From Alisma plantago-aquatica (Eukaryota; Streptophyta; Magnoliopsida; Alismatales; Alismataceae): a DNA stretch of 64,000 nt. Made by a program: the position numbers and the translations under genes. The notes below the pieces were generated by a model. The model was not told the origin of the DNA. It saw only the letters and a program-made list of their open reading frames with translations, and did not search any database. Location: contig OY856409.1 of the NCBI GenBank assembly GCA_963693085.1, forward strand, positions 1,535,309,072 through 1,535,373,071. Reading direction: 5' to 3'. Below are positions 21,922 through 34,279 of this stretch, piece by piece (position 1 is the stretch's first letter; each line of letters starts with the position of its first letter).

Positions 21922-24149
21922 AAACTTTGTGACGATCCGACCACAAATCAAACCATAACCAATAAATAATTGTGGAATAACCATAATCAGTGGAATAACA
22001 AAAATTACTAAAAAAATAAAACCATTTGCAAAAAGATCCATTTCCAGGAAACTCTTAAGAAGAGAACCAAAGTACTGCATACATTATGGTTCACATTGTA
22101 CATACCATGTACCATCTCATCTTGAGGAATATATACAACAGTTTCTTTGCCAAAACTATACATAAGAAACATAAAACCTCGAGGCATACAAGCCAAAATC
22201 TCAGATATATCATAAAATCACTAAGTACTGACTCCAAGGACCTGAGAGTACAGAGACGACACAAAGGACTCATATCTACAACTCACTACAGATAGTAACG
22301 CAACCTGAGATATTACTGTTGCCCCTAATGTTGTTGTCCTTCCTGTACTGTATGGTCCCTGCCCCCTCATCTACGTCCACCTAAAAATGTTGGTGACCAA
22401 TGGGGTGAAACCCATGTCCCAGCGAGAGATATAACTCTCCACCAAATATATTATCATTACAGTTAAATAGTAATGAAATGAGCAGATGATTCTTTTATAT
22501 TAATAAGCAAGAGTAATCACTGATTAAGCAGAATAGAGAAATATCATCTTCTAAAGCAGTGTAGCTATATATGATAAAGCAGTAATTTATCTATTCATTT
22601 TATAAAGAATATGAAGAACATGTATAACATCTATCCATTTAGGATACATTAAGCAATGTAACATCAACCAATGATTTATGTGTTTCATCCTTAAGAAAAA
22701 AACACTACGCGACTGATTACATTTTACAATCACACTTATGCCCTGAGGAGATGAGATATACCGCTCATACTCCAACTGACCATTGCACATTCGAAATTGG
22801 CACCATACAAGGTCAATGGAAGAGTCGGCTGCCATGACCTCCCTCATCTCGGTCAGTACGAGACCACAAGCAGGACTATGTCAACTGCTTATCATATCTT
22901 TCTAGGGTATACTGACAACTTCGCTACAGAGTTACAGTGGCAGTTGTACCCTCATCGTAATCAAGAGATTTCATGTTTATCTCCACACGAATCCAGCATT
23001 TATCAACATCGGGAGATTCGTGATACATCCATCCTAATACATATAATGAAGGATTGAGAGATCTTGTGTTTATCTGACGTCAGTCTCACATTAGGACATA
23101 AGGATATTCTCACCCATCACCCCCACATATTCAAAAATATGTGTTCATCATGAGATCCCGTGGGAAAACTTATTTCACCATTCAGCAGTTTACTGACGCT
23201 GATGGATCTATGGTCAAGGCTATACATGATAAGATTCCACTTGATTAATTAAGTGTATTACCATATTCTTTTAGCATCAGTCAAGTTTTCAAACATGAAT
23301 TATTATGACAAATGCTACAAAGAAAGATCTAATATATCTATCAAGTACTTTTCAAATCTTTAAAACACATATAACATTCAGGATCTCAATCCCTTATCTC
23401 ATTACTGGGAATTCTGATCCCTAAATATTATCATTATCATGATTTCTAGATCTAGGTATTCAAACCCTTAGTTCATCACAGAACACAATTACCACTTATC
23501 AGGTAACTAATACCTCTAGGTCATCTAACCAAGGTATACATGATACTTGTTACACAAGCATCTCACATGGTTCACTTAAAAATCTTGTCACCTCTCACTA
23601 GGCAACAAATTATATTATGGCTCACAAGGCCCATTAAGCATCTTTATCAAATAAACATCATAGCTCATATATGAATATGCTCATCATCTCATAATACCTG
23701 CATGGTTAGTATTCATGATAACAACTATATCAAATTGCATGTCAGCACCATGCAATACAAGGGTAATACCAGTATTCCCTCATTAGGGTTAGGGTTTCCC
23801 TTTCTTGTCGATTAGGGTTATACATACCATTACCCTGTATTAGGGTTAGCGTTTCCCTTTCTTATCAATTAGGGTTTCACGATCACATTATCAAGAATCA
23901 AACCTAATTCATACTTTACACATAATAGAAGCATTAATATATGCACATTACATGTTTATTACACAAGTATGAGTTTCTCTCTCATCCTCTCAAGGATGTG
24001 ATTACTTCATACTTTATTAAGTTAGATCAACCTTTCCTTCAAGGTATATTAGCCTACTTAATCATCATTCATTAAACTCCATACCTCCTAATGTATAACT
24101 TGATATAAAACACTCCATGTGTTACTCCATCAAGTACATTGCAATTTAA

Positions 24150-24470
24150 GGTGCTTCCACGCTATATCGGTCTGGAGGTGTGTGTATGCTTGCTTCCTCC
24201 ATATCGTTTTGCAGGTGTGTGTGTGTGCTTGCTCACACAATATCGGATTAGAGATGCGTGTTTGCTAGCTTCCATCATAACAGATTGAAGGTGTGTGTTT
24301 GCTTGCTTAACCTATATCGGTTTAGAGGTGCATGTTTTCTTTCTTCCTCCATATCGTATTGGAGGTGTGTGGTTGCTTGCTTCTACCCAATATCAGATTG
24401 AAGGTGCTTGTGTGCTTGCTTCTACCCAATATCGGATTGAAGGTGCTTGTGTGCTTCCACATGATACTGG
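24150..24470. repeat. Minisatellite in the chromovirus LTR
   Basis: About seven imperfect units of 40-50 bp occur, each holding an ATATCGG-type word, a GGAGGTGTGTG-type word and a GCTTGCTTC-type word (for example 24163-24206 and 24406-24450). The last two units, around ACCCAATATCGGATTGAAGG, are nearly identical. Confidence 0.8.
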
Positions 24471-24879
24471 TGATGTCATCATCATCAACCACTAGATTCT
24501 TGTTCTTACTATTATAAGTCATGGACAATAGTCCCATGAAGCTTTTAGAACTCAAAGGATCAGCAATTATTCAAGGGGAATCGAAATTGCAAGTAGTTCA
24601 ACAAGTATGACAAAATTGAATGTGCATAATAATATAATTGGGTTTAAGTTATATAACCCGCCTCAAGAACAACTTTAAAGCTCCAAGCTCCAAAGCTTCA
24701 CATTCCAAAGGTTGAAGATGGACTTCACAACTCCTCTAAATGCAAAGAATCACCATGGATAAGCAATTGGTGAAGAAGAAAAGAAAAGAAGATCAAAACC
24801 CTAAAATCATGCTTCAATCCAAGGTTGAAGATGGTCATATCCTCACCTTAGGGTTAAGTATGAGCTCCTTCTTACTCCC

Positions 24880-25135
24880 TAACACCTTTGCATGATACCC
24901 TAGTGCTCTTGAACGATATTCCACCCCTCTTGCACGATACGACACTCACTTGCACGATATGCCACCCACTTGGAAATCAAAAATTTCACTCTATGGCCGA
25001 TATCACCCTATATGGCCAATATCACCTACTTGGCCGATATGCTTTTGCTATAGGTGATATACAAGGACCTATGCACGATATCATTGAAATCCTACACGAT
25101 ACAAGACCTCTATGCATGATGCCTTAGGGAACGAT
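24880..25135. repeat. Dispersed CACGATAT / GCCGATAT words in the chromovirus LTR
   Basis: The word CGATAT or CGATAC, preceded by CA or GC, recurs about a dozen times in 250 bp (for example TTGCACGATATGCCACCC, TTGGCCGATATG, TATGCACGATATC). The spacing is irregular, 15-40 bp. No coding content is seen. Confidence 0.65.
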
Positions 25136-26103
25136 GGTGGTAAGGGTCGAAAAATTTCACTAAGGGGTGAAACTAAGGGTATATATACTTGTTGCTCATG
25201 AAGGAAGGTGAAAATGAGGTGTCATCAATTTGAGCTAGTAGGTGCCACATGTCCATGCATGGATGAAACTTGTGAATTCATGAATAAACATTTATCTTGA
25301 AATGAAAAACATTTGAGGATAATCTAGGGATGAATATTCGTCTGTTACATATCCTTTTGAATAAAATATATCAATTAATTCATCACTTTATTCACAACCT
25401 GTCACAACTTTACTAAGGAAGTTGTAACCCGACACAACTCACCTCCTTGAGGTGATTTGCACGATATGGCCTTTTCTAAGAGTTCACAAAACAACATGAG
25501 GCTCGTCCGCTGTCTCCTTGGCCAATAGGCACTCATATATAAGCTTTTCAACTTGATAAAACTCAAGTTAGGGTTTCATATTCAACCCCCTTTCTTGGTC
25601 ATTCCATCACCAAGATTACCACCATTCATTAATTGATTCAAACATGGTTTCTCATTATTAATATCTCCTCTATATGATTCTAGGAGGGAGTAGGGACACT
25701 CTAGAGGTGGTAATTTGCATATTAACCCTATATTTTGGGTAAATTACAATTTGTATCAAAATTGGTGCACAATGCACTAACATTATTCAAACAAGATGAA
25801 ACTTGTAATTTAGGATTTCCACAAGCCATCCTTTAACATCATTCTCTCTCTTATGATGCTAAAACACATAAGGTACATTCAACATGTAACATTTTGCAAT
25901 ATAGCCCCTCATCTTGGGTAAATTGCACTTTATGCCCAAACTATCATATAATACGCAAACACTTTGCAAATAAGCTTAAACTTGAAATTTAAACTCTACA
26001 AAAGTCTTAATTACTTTTCAAAAGATTAAAAAAAGGTTGTAAACAACTTACTTAAGAAAAACGTCTAGGGTTAGGCCATAACCCAGGTCAAGTATGTTAC
26101 AAT

Positions 26104-26140
26104 TATCAACCCCTAACAAGGATTTCGTCCCCGAAATTTT
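26104..26140 (-). other. Polypurine tract and 3' internal end of chromovirus copy B
   Basis: Minus strand: right after the chromodomain stop (26141) reads AATTTCGGGGACGAAATCC, then TTGTTAGGGGTTGATAAT, then the LTR start TGTAACA. The GGGGACGAAAT motif followed by a purine run is the conserved 3' border of Tekay-like chromoviruses. Confidence 0.8.
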
Positions 26141-28379
26141 AAGAGAAAAGAGAAGGGTACTTCCTCCTCATCTCTTCTTCTAGTTCCCATGTGGCTTCTT
26201 CAATGCCACGGTGATGCCATAGAACTTTCACAAGAACTATGTCTTTCTTTTTCAACTTCTTGATTCTTCTGTCAAGAATCATCATTGGACCTTCCGCATA
26301 GGATATATCCTCCTTTAAGTCTACCTCTACAGGTTCAACACCAACTCTATATCGGTATGAAATTTTCTCAGCATAGATATGTGGAACACTGGATGTAGTC
26401 TATGTAGCTCATGTGGCAACTCCAACCTATAAGCTACTTCTCCCATCCGTGTTGTTACTGGATAAGGTCCCATAAATCTAGGAGCTAACTTACCCTTTTT
26501 CCCAAATCTGAGAACACCTTTCCAAGGAGAGACTTTGAGATACACTCTGTCTCAAACTTGGAATTATAAGGGTATACGACACTTATCATCATAAGATTTC
26601 TATCTATCCTGGGAAGCTTTCAACTGTTGTTGTATAACTTTAATCTTCTCAGTTGTCTGTTGCATTAACTCAGGACCCAGAAGTTGGTATTCTCCTATTT
26701 CATACCAGCATAACGGAGATCTACAATGTCTACCATATAAAGTTTCATATGGTGCCATATCAATATTGGTCTGGTAATTGTTGTTGTAGGAAAATTCTAT
26801 TAAGCTCAAGAGTATGTCCCAACTTCCTACAAATTGAATAACACATGCTCTAATCAAATCTTCTAAAGTCTGTATAGTTCTCTTAGATTGTCCATCTATC
26901 TGAGTGTGAAAAGTTGTGCTAAACTTCAATTGAGAACCCAAGGCTTTATGTAGTCATTCCCAAAAATGACTTGTAAACTGGGGACCTCTATCAGATACAA
27001 TTGTAGTTGGAACCCCGTGTAATTGCACTATCTCATCTACATAGATATGTGCAAGTTTCTCAGCAGTATAGGTTGTTTTGACAGGAAGAAAATGTGCTGA
27101 CATAGTCAACCTATCAACTATCACCCAAATGGAATCATGACTTTTGGCTGTTCTGGGTAAACCAACCACAAAGTCCATGGTCACGTGATCCCATTTCCAC
27201 CGTGGTATAGGTAAAGGTTGCATTGTTCCTGTGGGCGTCTAATGTTCAGCTTTAACTTGCTGACACACTGGACACCGCATAACAAACTCAGCTACATCTT
27301 TCTTCAAACCAGGCCACCAATACATATCTTTCAAGTTATGATACATCTTGGTACTCCCTGGATGCATTGCATACATGGACGAATGAGCTTCCTCCATGCC
27401 TAACTTCCTTAAGTCATTGGCATCAGGTACTACCATCCTACCATGATAACTCATGAAAACCATCCCGTTTCTCACAACCATACTCTGACATGATCTGCTG
27501 AATCATAGTATCAGCCTGTTGTGCCTCTTTGATATGTTGTTTCAGAGTAGGTTTCACTTGCATCTCAGCTAACAGTCCAGCTAACAAAGATACTTTAAGT
27601 TGCACACTTTTTTTCCTCAAAGAGACAAGCATGTCTCGTTTAAAGCAAACTAAAGAATTTAACTATGCTTTATCTATGGGTGGCGACGATGATTTTCTAC
27701 TTAGTGCATCAACCACTACATTAGCCTTTCATGGATGATAATCAACTGTATAATCATAGTCCTTGATTAACTCCATCCAGTGGTGTTGTCTCATATTCAA
27801 CTCGTTTTGTGAGAAGATGGACTTTAAGTTCTTATGGTCTGTGAAAATCTAGAATGTTTCTCCATAGAGATAATGTCTCCAGATCATGTGTCAGATAATT
27901 CTCCTCGTGTTTCTTAAATTGTCGGGAAGCAAAAGAAACTACATGATCACTCTGCATCAGAACACATCCTAGACCATTCTTATAGGCATCACAGGAAACA
28001 ATGTATCCCTTTCCCTGCTCAGGTAAAGCTAACACAGGTGCACTGGTCAACCATTCTTTCAACAACTGGAAGGAATGCTGACACTTATCATTCCAAACAA
28101 AAGGAACTTCCTTCCTAGTCAACTTGGTTACGGGTAAGGCTGTAGAACTGAAGTCTTTAATAAACCTCCTGTAATAACCTTCCAGGCCTAAGAAACTGTG
28201 AATCTTAGTCGGTGTCTTGGCCTGTTCCCACTCTAACATAGATTCCACATTCCATGGGTCAACACAAATACCTGAAGCAGATATAACGTGTCCAAGAAAA
28301 GACACTTATGACAGCCAAAACTTGCACTTGCTAAACTTAGCATATAGATTGTGCTGTCTCAACAATGTCAAGGCTTGAC
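26141..28379 (-). pseudogene. Chromovirus copy B: RT end, RNase H, integrase, chromodomain
   Basis: Read leftwards. The RT tail is [20 protein letters not shown]. RNase H shows [20 protein letters not shown] and [17 protein letters not shown], and ends at a shift near 27850. The integrase zinc finger is EAHSSMYAMH ... MRCPVCQQVK (about 27245-27395). In the core, the first Asp is in VTMDFVVGLP and the second in TTIVSDRGPQFTSHFW, but the catalytic Glu of the GQSERTIQ motif is Lys (GQSKRTIQ, about 26882-26884). After KGKLAPRFMGPYPV and HPVFHISMLRK a frameshift precedes the chromodomain: VEVDLKEDISYAEGPMMI, then VLWHHRGIEEATWELEEEM, stop at 26141. The chromodomain classes this as a chromovirus, Tekay-like. 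The 5' part (gag, PR, most of RT) is deleted. Confidence 0.9.
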
Positions 28380-28597
28380 ATGTAACATTTTGCAATATAG
28401 CCCCTCATCTTGGGTAATTTGCATATTATGCCCAAACAATCATATAATACACAAATAGTTTGCAAATAAGCTCAAACTTGAAATTTAAACTCTACAAGAG
28501 TATTAATTACTTTTCAAAAGATTAAAACAAGTTTGTAAACAACTTGCTTAAGAAAAACTTCTAGGGTTAGGCCATAACCCAAGTCAGGGATGTTACA
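28378..28597 (-). mobile_element. Partial LTR (first 220 bp) of chromovirus copy B
   Basis: Minus strand, this starts TGTAACATCCCTGACTTGGG at 28597 and matches 26103-25882 closely, then stops at 28378, joined to RT sequence of copy B. Only AC is shared at the junction. Thus most of the 5' LTR, gag, protease and half of RT were lost in one deletion. Confidence 0.85.
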
Positions 28598-29290
28598 GTC
28601 CCACGTAGCTGGTGTATTGTTGTACTCACGAATGCAGGTATTTCATGTCTGTAAGTGGAATCTTGAAGCCAAATTCATCCACCTAAATCCTAAGTGACCC
28701 TCACACAATTGCCCGACTTAACGTCAGGAGCCTTTGGGGAAACACTGTCCTTACAAAAGCTTATGGGTGAGGAAAATTTAGGAAAATAGGAAAACACTTA
28801 AAGCCTGAAACCTACCTGAGCACACCTACATAGGGACAACTAAAATTAAGGAAGGGTGTGAAAGCTACCCCTCAAGGAGATGTTGTACCAGTATTCCTAG
28901 CAACCTAATGTAGAAAGGGGTAAGTCATTGAGACGAAGAGATCTTTACTATTAAAAAGTAGTGACAAGAATTCAAAGTCGTGCAACTCTAGTTATCAAGG
29001 GAGAGAAATAGCATTTTAGGATTCAACAAACATAACACAAGATTTTTGCTGTAAGAATGACATAACTCAGTAATGGTAAGCTTTTTGCAAAATTTTGTCA
29101 CACTTTGGTCATCTCTCTATTATTTTGGGCCTAACCTTAGCCTGAGAACAATCTCGATCCTAAGTTTGAGAGAGTTCATAACATCTCATTTTATACACTT
29201 TTTGCATATTTTTTATGCTTCTCCAAACATACCTTTTATAGACTTTTTCTACTTATTTTAGTACTTTATGTCAAAAATCTCAATTGCACA
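28598..29290. other. Probable 3' internal non-coding region of the Athila element
   Basis: No gene is seen. By position it lies between the chromovirus insertion and U3 of the Athila 3' LTR, so it should be the untranslated 3' part of the Athila internal region, or the start of its LTR. The sequence from 29180 is T-rich. I could not find a clear polypurine tract, so the LTR start is not fixed. Confidence 0.35.
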
Positions 29291-29656
29291 TCTCTTCCAC
29301 TTTTGTAGGGTCATACCAAGACATGGTCGTGCTAGCACCTCGATCGTGGCTTCATCGATCACTAAGGATCCCCACCGTGGTCGAAGCCCCTCATCACCAT
29401 ATCTACGCCCCACGACCGCGGTGCTTCCCTTCGGTCGCGGCCTACAAGTCGCACACCACAATCACAGTGGGGACCTTGACCGAGATCATGGCCGTAATTG
29501 AGGTCATGCCTCGATCGTGGCTTACACTCATGCCTTGACCTTGGCTTACACCCATGCCTCGACTGTGGCTTACACCCTAGTCATGACCGAGGCCCTACCT
29601 CGACTGAGATCCTACTACGAACCGTAGCCCAAATGGTTACGTCGGTGGGGAGCACC

Positions 29657-29665
29657 TATAAATAG
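29657..29665 (+). promoter_or_regulatory. TATA box of the Athila 3' LTR
   Basis: TATAAATAG lies after a G/C-rich U3 and before a non-repetitive leader. It is a consensus plant TATA box in the position expected for the LTR promoter. Confidence 0.6.
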
Positions 29666-30057
29666 GACACCCACCTGGACTTGTCACATCATCAAATCAT
29701 CAATGACCAAGAATTGCTGCCAAATTACATAGTCACTCACATCCATCAGTCGGGGATCTCTAAAGGTTGAAGCTGGAGGAGAGAGAGGATTAACAACCCT
29801 CTTCTTTGAAGGAAGGAGCAGCCTTCACATCGTTCATTCGAGATCTAAATTTGAAAGAGTATATTGGTGTATCACCATCTTCTCTCTCTATCTAGATACA
29901 CCATCTTCTTTACGTTGTACTGCACTCTTCATGGTAGAATATGTATCTATCATTTTATAACTTCGTTATGCTGCCTGTTAATATGTGTGGCTAAACATTT
30001 AACTTGGGCAGGGAGTAGCCACTAAGGCTCTCCCAACATGTACATTCTTGCTACCCC

Positions 30058-30084
30058 TTGAACACACACACACATACACACACA

Positions 30085-30133
<49 letters not shown>

Positions 30134-30170
30134 TGTGTATGTGTGTATATATATGTGTATACATATATAC

Positions 30171-30219
<49 letters not shown>
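30058..30219. repeat. CA/TA/TG compound microsatellite
   Basis: The order is (AC)n at 30062-30087, (AT)n at 30087-30128, TGTGTATG-type repeats at 30130-30160, then TACATATATA and (AT)n to 30219. Long frames through it are repeat artefacts. Confidence 0.95.
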
Positions 30220-30220
<1 letters not shown>

Positions 30221-30904
30221 TCTTATCAAGATTATCTCCATACACTTGTTCTTAATACTTCTCTTGCATGCTTAGCTATCATCTTGTGATGTTTGATTAT
30301 TGGTACCTCAAAAGAGTAGTATCTTCTTTATCTAGTGTTATGGAGTAGCATGAATGCATGATAATGTTGGAATGTTAAAGCTTACAATCATATGGTTTGT
30401 CTGGCGATTGTAGGGTAGTCATCTCGAGAGAGAGGCTACCTTAGATCCTAGATCTATTCTTATCTCGAAGGAGGAGGGAATAGACATTTTTATGACTGCT
30501 TGTAATCATGACAGGAGTATACGAAGGGGTGTGAGTTTTGCATGTTGGAGAGAGACCTTAGTAGGTGAAACCCGATCTGAGTTTTCTTCCATATCTTTGT
30601 TTCCTACAGTTCATAATCATTTTTCTGTTATTATTATTTTTTCCTTTAGCTTTCTTTATTTTGACTGGAGTACCATAGTTCCTTAGGGAGCAACCTTTTT
30701 AAGACCATTTGTTCGTCCAGAGTGTATGAGTGTGAGACCCTACATGCTTAACACTTGCCGACCTTGTCCTTGTAGTTTGACCCCGATTACTACATCAGAC
30801 CCCGTATAATAGTTGCGAGAGATTGAGTGTCGGGTTATAATCTTATAAGTGTGACTACTCTGGATCCGCTCCATTTTAGACGCGCCATTTAGGCTAGTCA
30901 CCAT

Positions 30905-32119
30905 CTAACATCAGTCTTCTCCATCTAACTAATGTTTTTCAAATATTTTTCCTATAATGAAACAACAACTTACAAAAAATATTGATATGAAGTGATTGTG
31001 TTATCTAATTTCAAGCCATCGAGTGACAAATACAAGGTGAAAGATTCCTACATCTTTATCCATTCTAGCTATAACTCTCTCCTTAGAGGTGTTTCTTTAT
31101 GTTAAAGTCCCTCCTAAATTACACATTCTTTATGGTATATGAAATACTCCTTTGTGATGTTTGGTTTGATGGTTCTCACTTTAGGTCATCTCTTGATTGC
31201 GCCTCCTGTAAATGTTATTGGTGTCACTTCTTTCTTGAGACAATTATTGATAATGTCTAGTATGGTCACATTCTTAATATCCTATTAAATAAGGACATTT
31301 GTCTTGATGGTGATTTTAGACATAATTTGAGCTCTCTAGGGTCTAGTATTATTTGGATCATGTGATTAAAAAGGAACCAACATTATTTTGTTAACAAAGG
31401 TAATCAAAATAAAAAATTATTGACCATATTTACAATAGTTATTCTTTTCTAAGTTAGGTGATGCCTCGTCTGTCCTCAAGATCAATGTCACTTTGCATGC
31501 CTCTCCTATTCCATAGGATGATATTGGTTGACTCTGTTGTGCCATATCAACTTTGAGGTAGATATGGTATCCCCGAGTGATGATCTGATGACCCTGTGAT
31601 GTTGCTTGATGATTGAGATGAACCTGGTGTAGTTGGATAGGTTGGTTTTCTAGTGATTTATTTTGATGGATTGATGTCATTTACTTACTTGCCTAGTGGG
31701 TTTTTCTAAGGGGTTACAACTCCATTTAATACAAACTCAGTTTGTTTTTCTGGTTTGCTAAGAGTTAGGTTCCTTTTCCCATGATTTGTTGGTTATTCTC
31801 AGGAATCCAACCCATATATGTGAAGTTGATGCACTTTTGGGGCTTCCGTTCTTTTAATTTTTCAATTTAACTCCAAATATGTTTATGCATTTTCAATCTG
31901 TAGTTTTAGTTTTAAGTAATATATCTTCTCAGGTTATCAAATATGATGGTTTTTAACTGGAAAGGGCGACATAGAATTTTCAAAATCATAATACTTGAGA
32001 GGCGGATATAGAATATTATCAAATTTGAAGGGATATTAGGGGAAAACTCCTTAACATTTTGGGGGTTGTTTCTACTTTGTTAAGCCAAGATTGATCCATT
32101 TGTCTTGGATGTAGTGTTG
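30905..32119. other. Flank of the Athila element, no gene recognised
   Basis: This is A/T-rich. The longest frame (31417-31680, minus) is Gln/His-rich at its start without known features. Nothing supports a gene. Confidence 0.3.
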
Positions 32120-33230
32120 TAGAGCCCTAGGATAAGACTGTCTGAATGGCCTCTTGGACCGACTGCCACCTCGTTAGTTGGTCGTTGTGCGGATAATCTA
32201 AGGAAAGACTTGAGATCATACTTGTCTTTACCGGGTGCCTGGGCGGTGTGTTGGTCGTTGTTGGGTGCCACTATCTCCTCATCCAACCACCAATGTATAA
32301 GATCTACATTACATCTCTACATGAGGGAGATGAGTGTTGCGGCATTTGATCGTGAGTTGCGGAAATATGGTCCACTCTAAAGTGGCATACCCATGGCTAA
32401 CGACATTTCCCAAATAGGGTACAATAACGACAACATCATTTATGGTAAGAAAAGTATAAATGAGTTTGAATTTTTTTTGTTAACTCAGATTCTTAAAAGT
32501 GTACTTACGTAATGCGGTCCTATTTTGAATTTCTAATAATCACTTAAGTATGTCATGCCACAACAATTTTGGGATATTCAATCAAAATGACAACGAGTAG
32601 ATCAATTTCTCACTTGTTGCCAAGCACGTACTGAAGTTAAGTGGATTTCATTTAAGGATAGTCATGGTTCATTCTATGAGAGTCCTGAATAATACTTTTA
32701 GTAACTTTGATCAGCTATGCCAGTACGCACGAAAGACTATATCTATGTTATCTATAAGATTGAGCTAAATTATTTCCATACTAACCAACTACAAGCACCG
32801 ATGTCGTTTTAGTTAATATCTTTTCATTAATAACAAAAAAGTATTTATTATAAATGATGAAAAATATTATATACGGGTTACATGCATGATAAATTGACCG
32901 GAGATGGATATGCTAGGGAAAATGGTGAAGAGATGTGAAAATAGTTGGAGAAACGTAGAAAGTAGTGAGAGTATATGATTGATTGGAGACATGCCATGAA
33001 TTTGATACCATGTATGCGACTTGAAAAGGTAGAAAATAAGACATGTTAGTAGAATATCGAATTATTTTTCCAATCTGGTTATTTCCTATTAAATAATAAA
33101 TAAGTGCTTATTTATATGCAAGGATAATAACATATATCATTGACCTACATGACTTCAAAAAAACTGTTATCTTGAATTAACTAAAAAATCATCATATAAA
33201 CAAGTCAAGTAAAAATTAGGATTTATATAT
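32120..33230 (+). repeat. Unclassified dispersed repeat, copy 1
   Basis: This matches, in the same order and direction, 41250-43440. Shared landmarks include TTGGGTGCCACTATCTCCTC (32264) against TTGGGTGCCACTGTCTCCTC (41529); the segment around CAATGAG/CAACGAG and CATGGTTCATTCTATGAG against CATGGTTAGTTTATGAG; and ATATGATTGATTGGAGACAT (32973) against ATATGATTGATTGGAAAACA (43195). No coding capacity or terminal structure was found. It may be a non-coding transposon or part of an old duplication. Confidence 0.65.
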
Positions 33231-34270
33231 GAGTAAAGATTTATACAATATACATGATAAATCAATTATTTGCATCATATATCGAGAATACATAGTTTTG
33301 ATAGAGTCATTGTAATCTAAATGATGATTAGAAAGAATTTTCTTTGAGTAAGATTTATCATACAAAATTTAAAAAAATTGTTTATCAAGAAACATATTCC
33401 ACAACTAGATACAAAAGATATTTTACTATTGTATTATATTTTTACAAAAATTAATCATTTATTTAAAAGTCAAATGCCATTTGTTAATGAAATGGCAAAA
33501 TTTAGAAAAAATTGTGCAAACAACTTAACAACGTTATATGAAAAAAAATTAAAATATAAATTTAATCAATTGATATTTATATAATGTAATACAATAGTAT
33601 GTTCTATTTTTTTAAACTACTGATATATTATTTAAATAAGTAATATATGTTTTCGATGTTTAAGATATGACTCCATCATTGCAATGGTCAGGACGTTGAC
33701 TTTTCTAGATCAGTTTTGTTTTTTCTTCGTTATCACTACATTTTAACTTAAAAGCTAGAATCTATTGATATGTGTAGTCTTTTTATTTCTTTCAGTTGTT
33801 TGTGTTATATGTGTACACTATCGAATTTTATTCGTCAACATGTTTTTTGTCATATACACAATTGCTTTATACATGGCATCATAGATTTATTTTTCTTCTT
33901 ACATAAATTAACGTCGTGAAGGAGTTCAGATATAACTTTTTTTTTGTTTCTTTTCAGGCATTATTCAATTCGATATAATATGCATTATTTAAATAACATT
34001 GTAAGCCTAGAGTATGCATTGGAATAAGTGTGCTTGTTTTCCAATAGTTTTCCAAAGTCAGTGCATGCATTGGTGCCTTGTTAGTGAGAAGTATCAGGAG
34101 GGAGTCTGGGTTTACTTACTGAACTGAAATCCTGTGAATTCTCAGCCTCATTCTACATGAATCTTCCGGGCGGCGTATGGAAACGAGTGACCCCAGTGAA
34201 GCCATTGGGAATTGGAATGTCAAAGTGGGATGGATCTTATTCAACATAAATAGTTGAGAGTACAGTTTAA
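33231..34270. other. A/T-rich spacer without gene
   Basis: Strongly A/T-rich to about 34020, with no frame above about 70 codons and no recognisable domain. I see nothing in it. Confidence 0.3.
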
Positions 34271-34279
34271 AACATGAGC

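Larger units (their letters stand above)
21928..26103 (-). mobile_element. Complete chromovirus LTR, 4176 bp, shared by copies B and A
   Basis: On the minus strand it starts TGTAACATACTTGACC (26103) and ends GATCGTCACA (21928): TG...CA ends. The primer site of copy A abuts the left border, and the polypurine tract of copy B abuts the right border, so the same LTR is the 3' LTR of B and the 5' LTR of A. 25882-26103 is repeated at 28378-28597. A minus-strand TATA-like box (TATATATA) lies at about 25177-25186. The LTR holds two minisatellites (see separate entries) and no gene. Tandemly dispersed AGGGTTTCCCTTTCTT words at 23790-23880 are an internal duplication of about 75 bp. Confidence 0.85.
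29291..30904 (+). mobile_element. Athila-type 3' LTR (left border approximate)
   Basis: The right end (30765-30904, ending near GGCTAGTCACCA) matches the 5' LTR end at 315-453. What follows at 30905 is not a primer site, so this is a 3' LTR followed by flank. U3 holds CGATCGTGG, CGACCGCGG and similar words (29310-29620), like 6641-7530. A TATA box TATAAATAG is at 29657-29665. A large CA/TA microsatellite lies in the transcribed part. The exact start is unresolved (29200-29310). Confidence 0.6.

Noticed and set aside
23780..23885. TTAGGG-like words suggesting interstitial telomere repeat
   Set aside because: Only a few AGGGTTTCCC-type words in a duplicated 75-bp LTR segment; no tandem TTTAGGG array.
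29999..30275. Tyr/Ile-repeat frames on both strands
   Set aside because: They are translations of CA/TA microsatellite.
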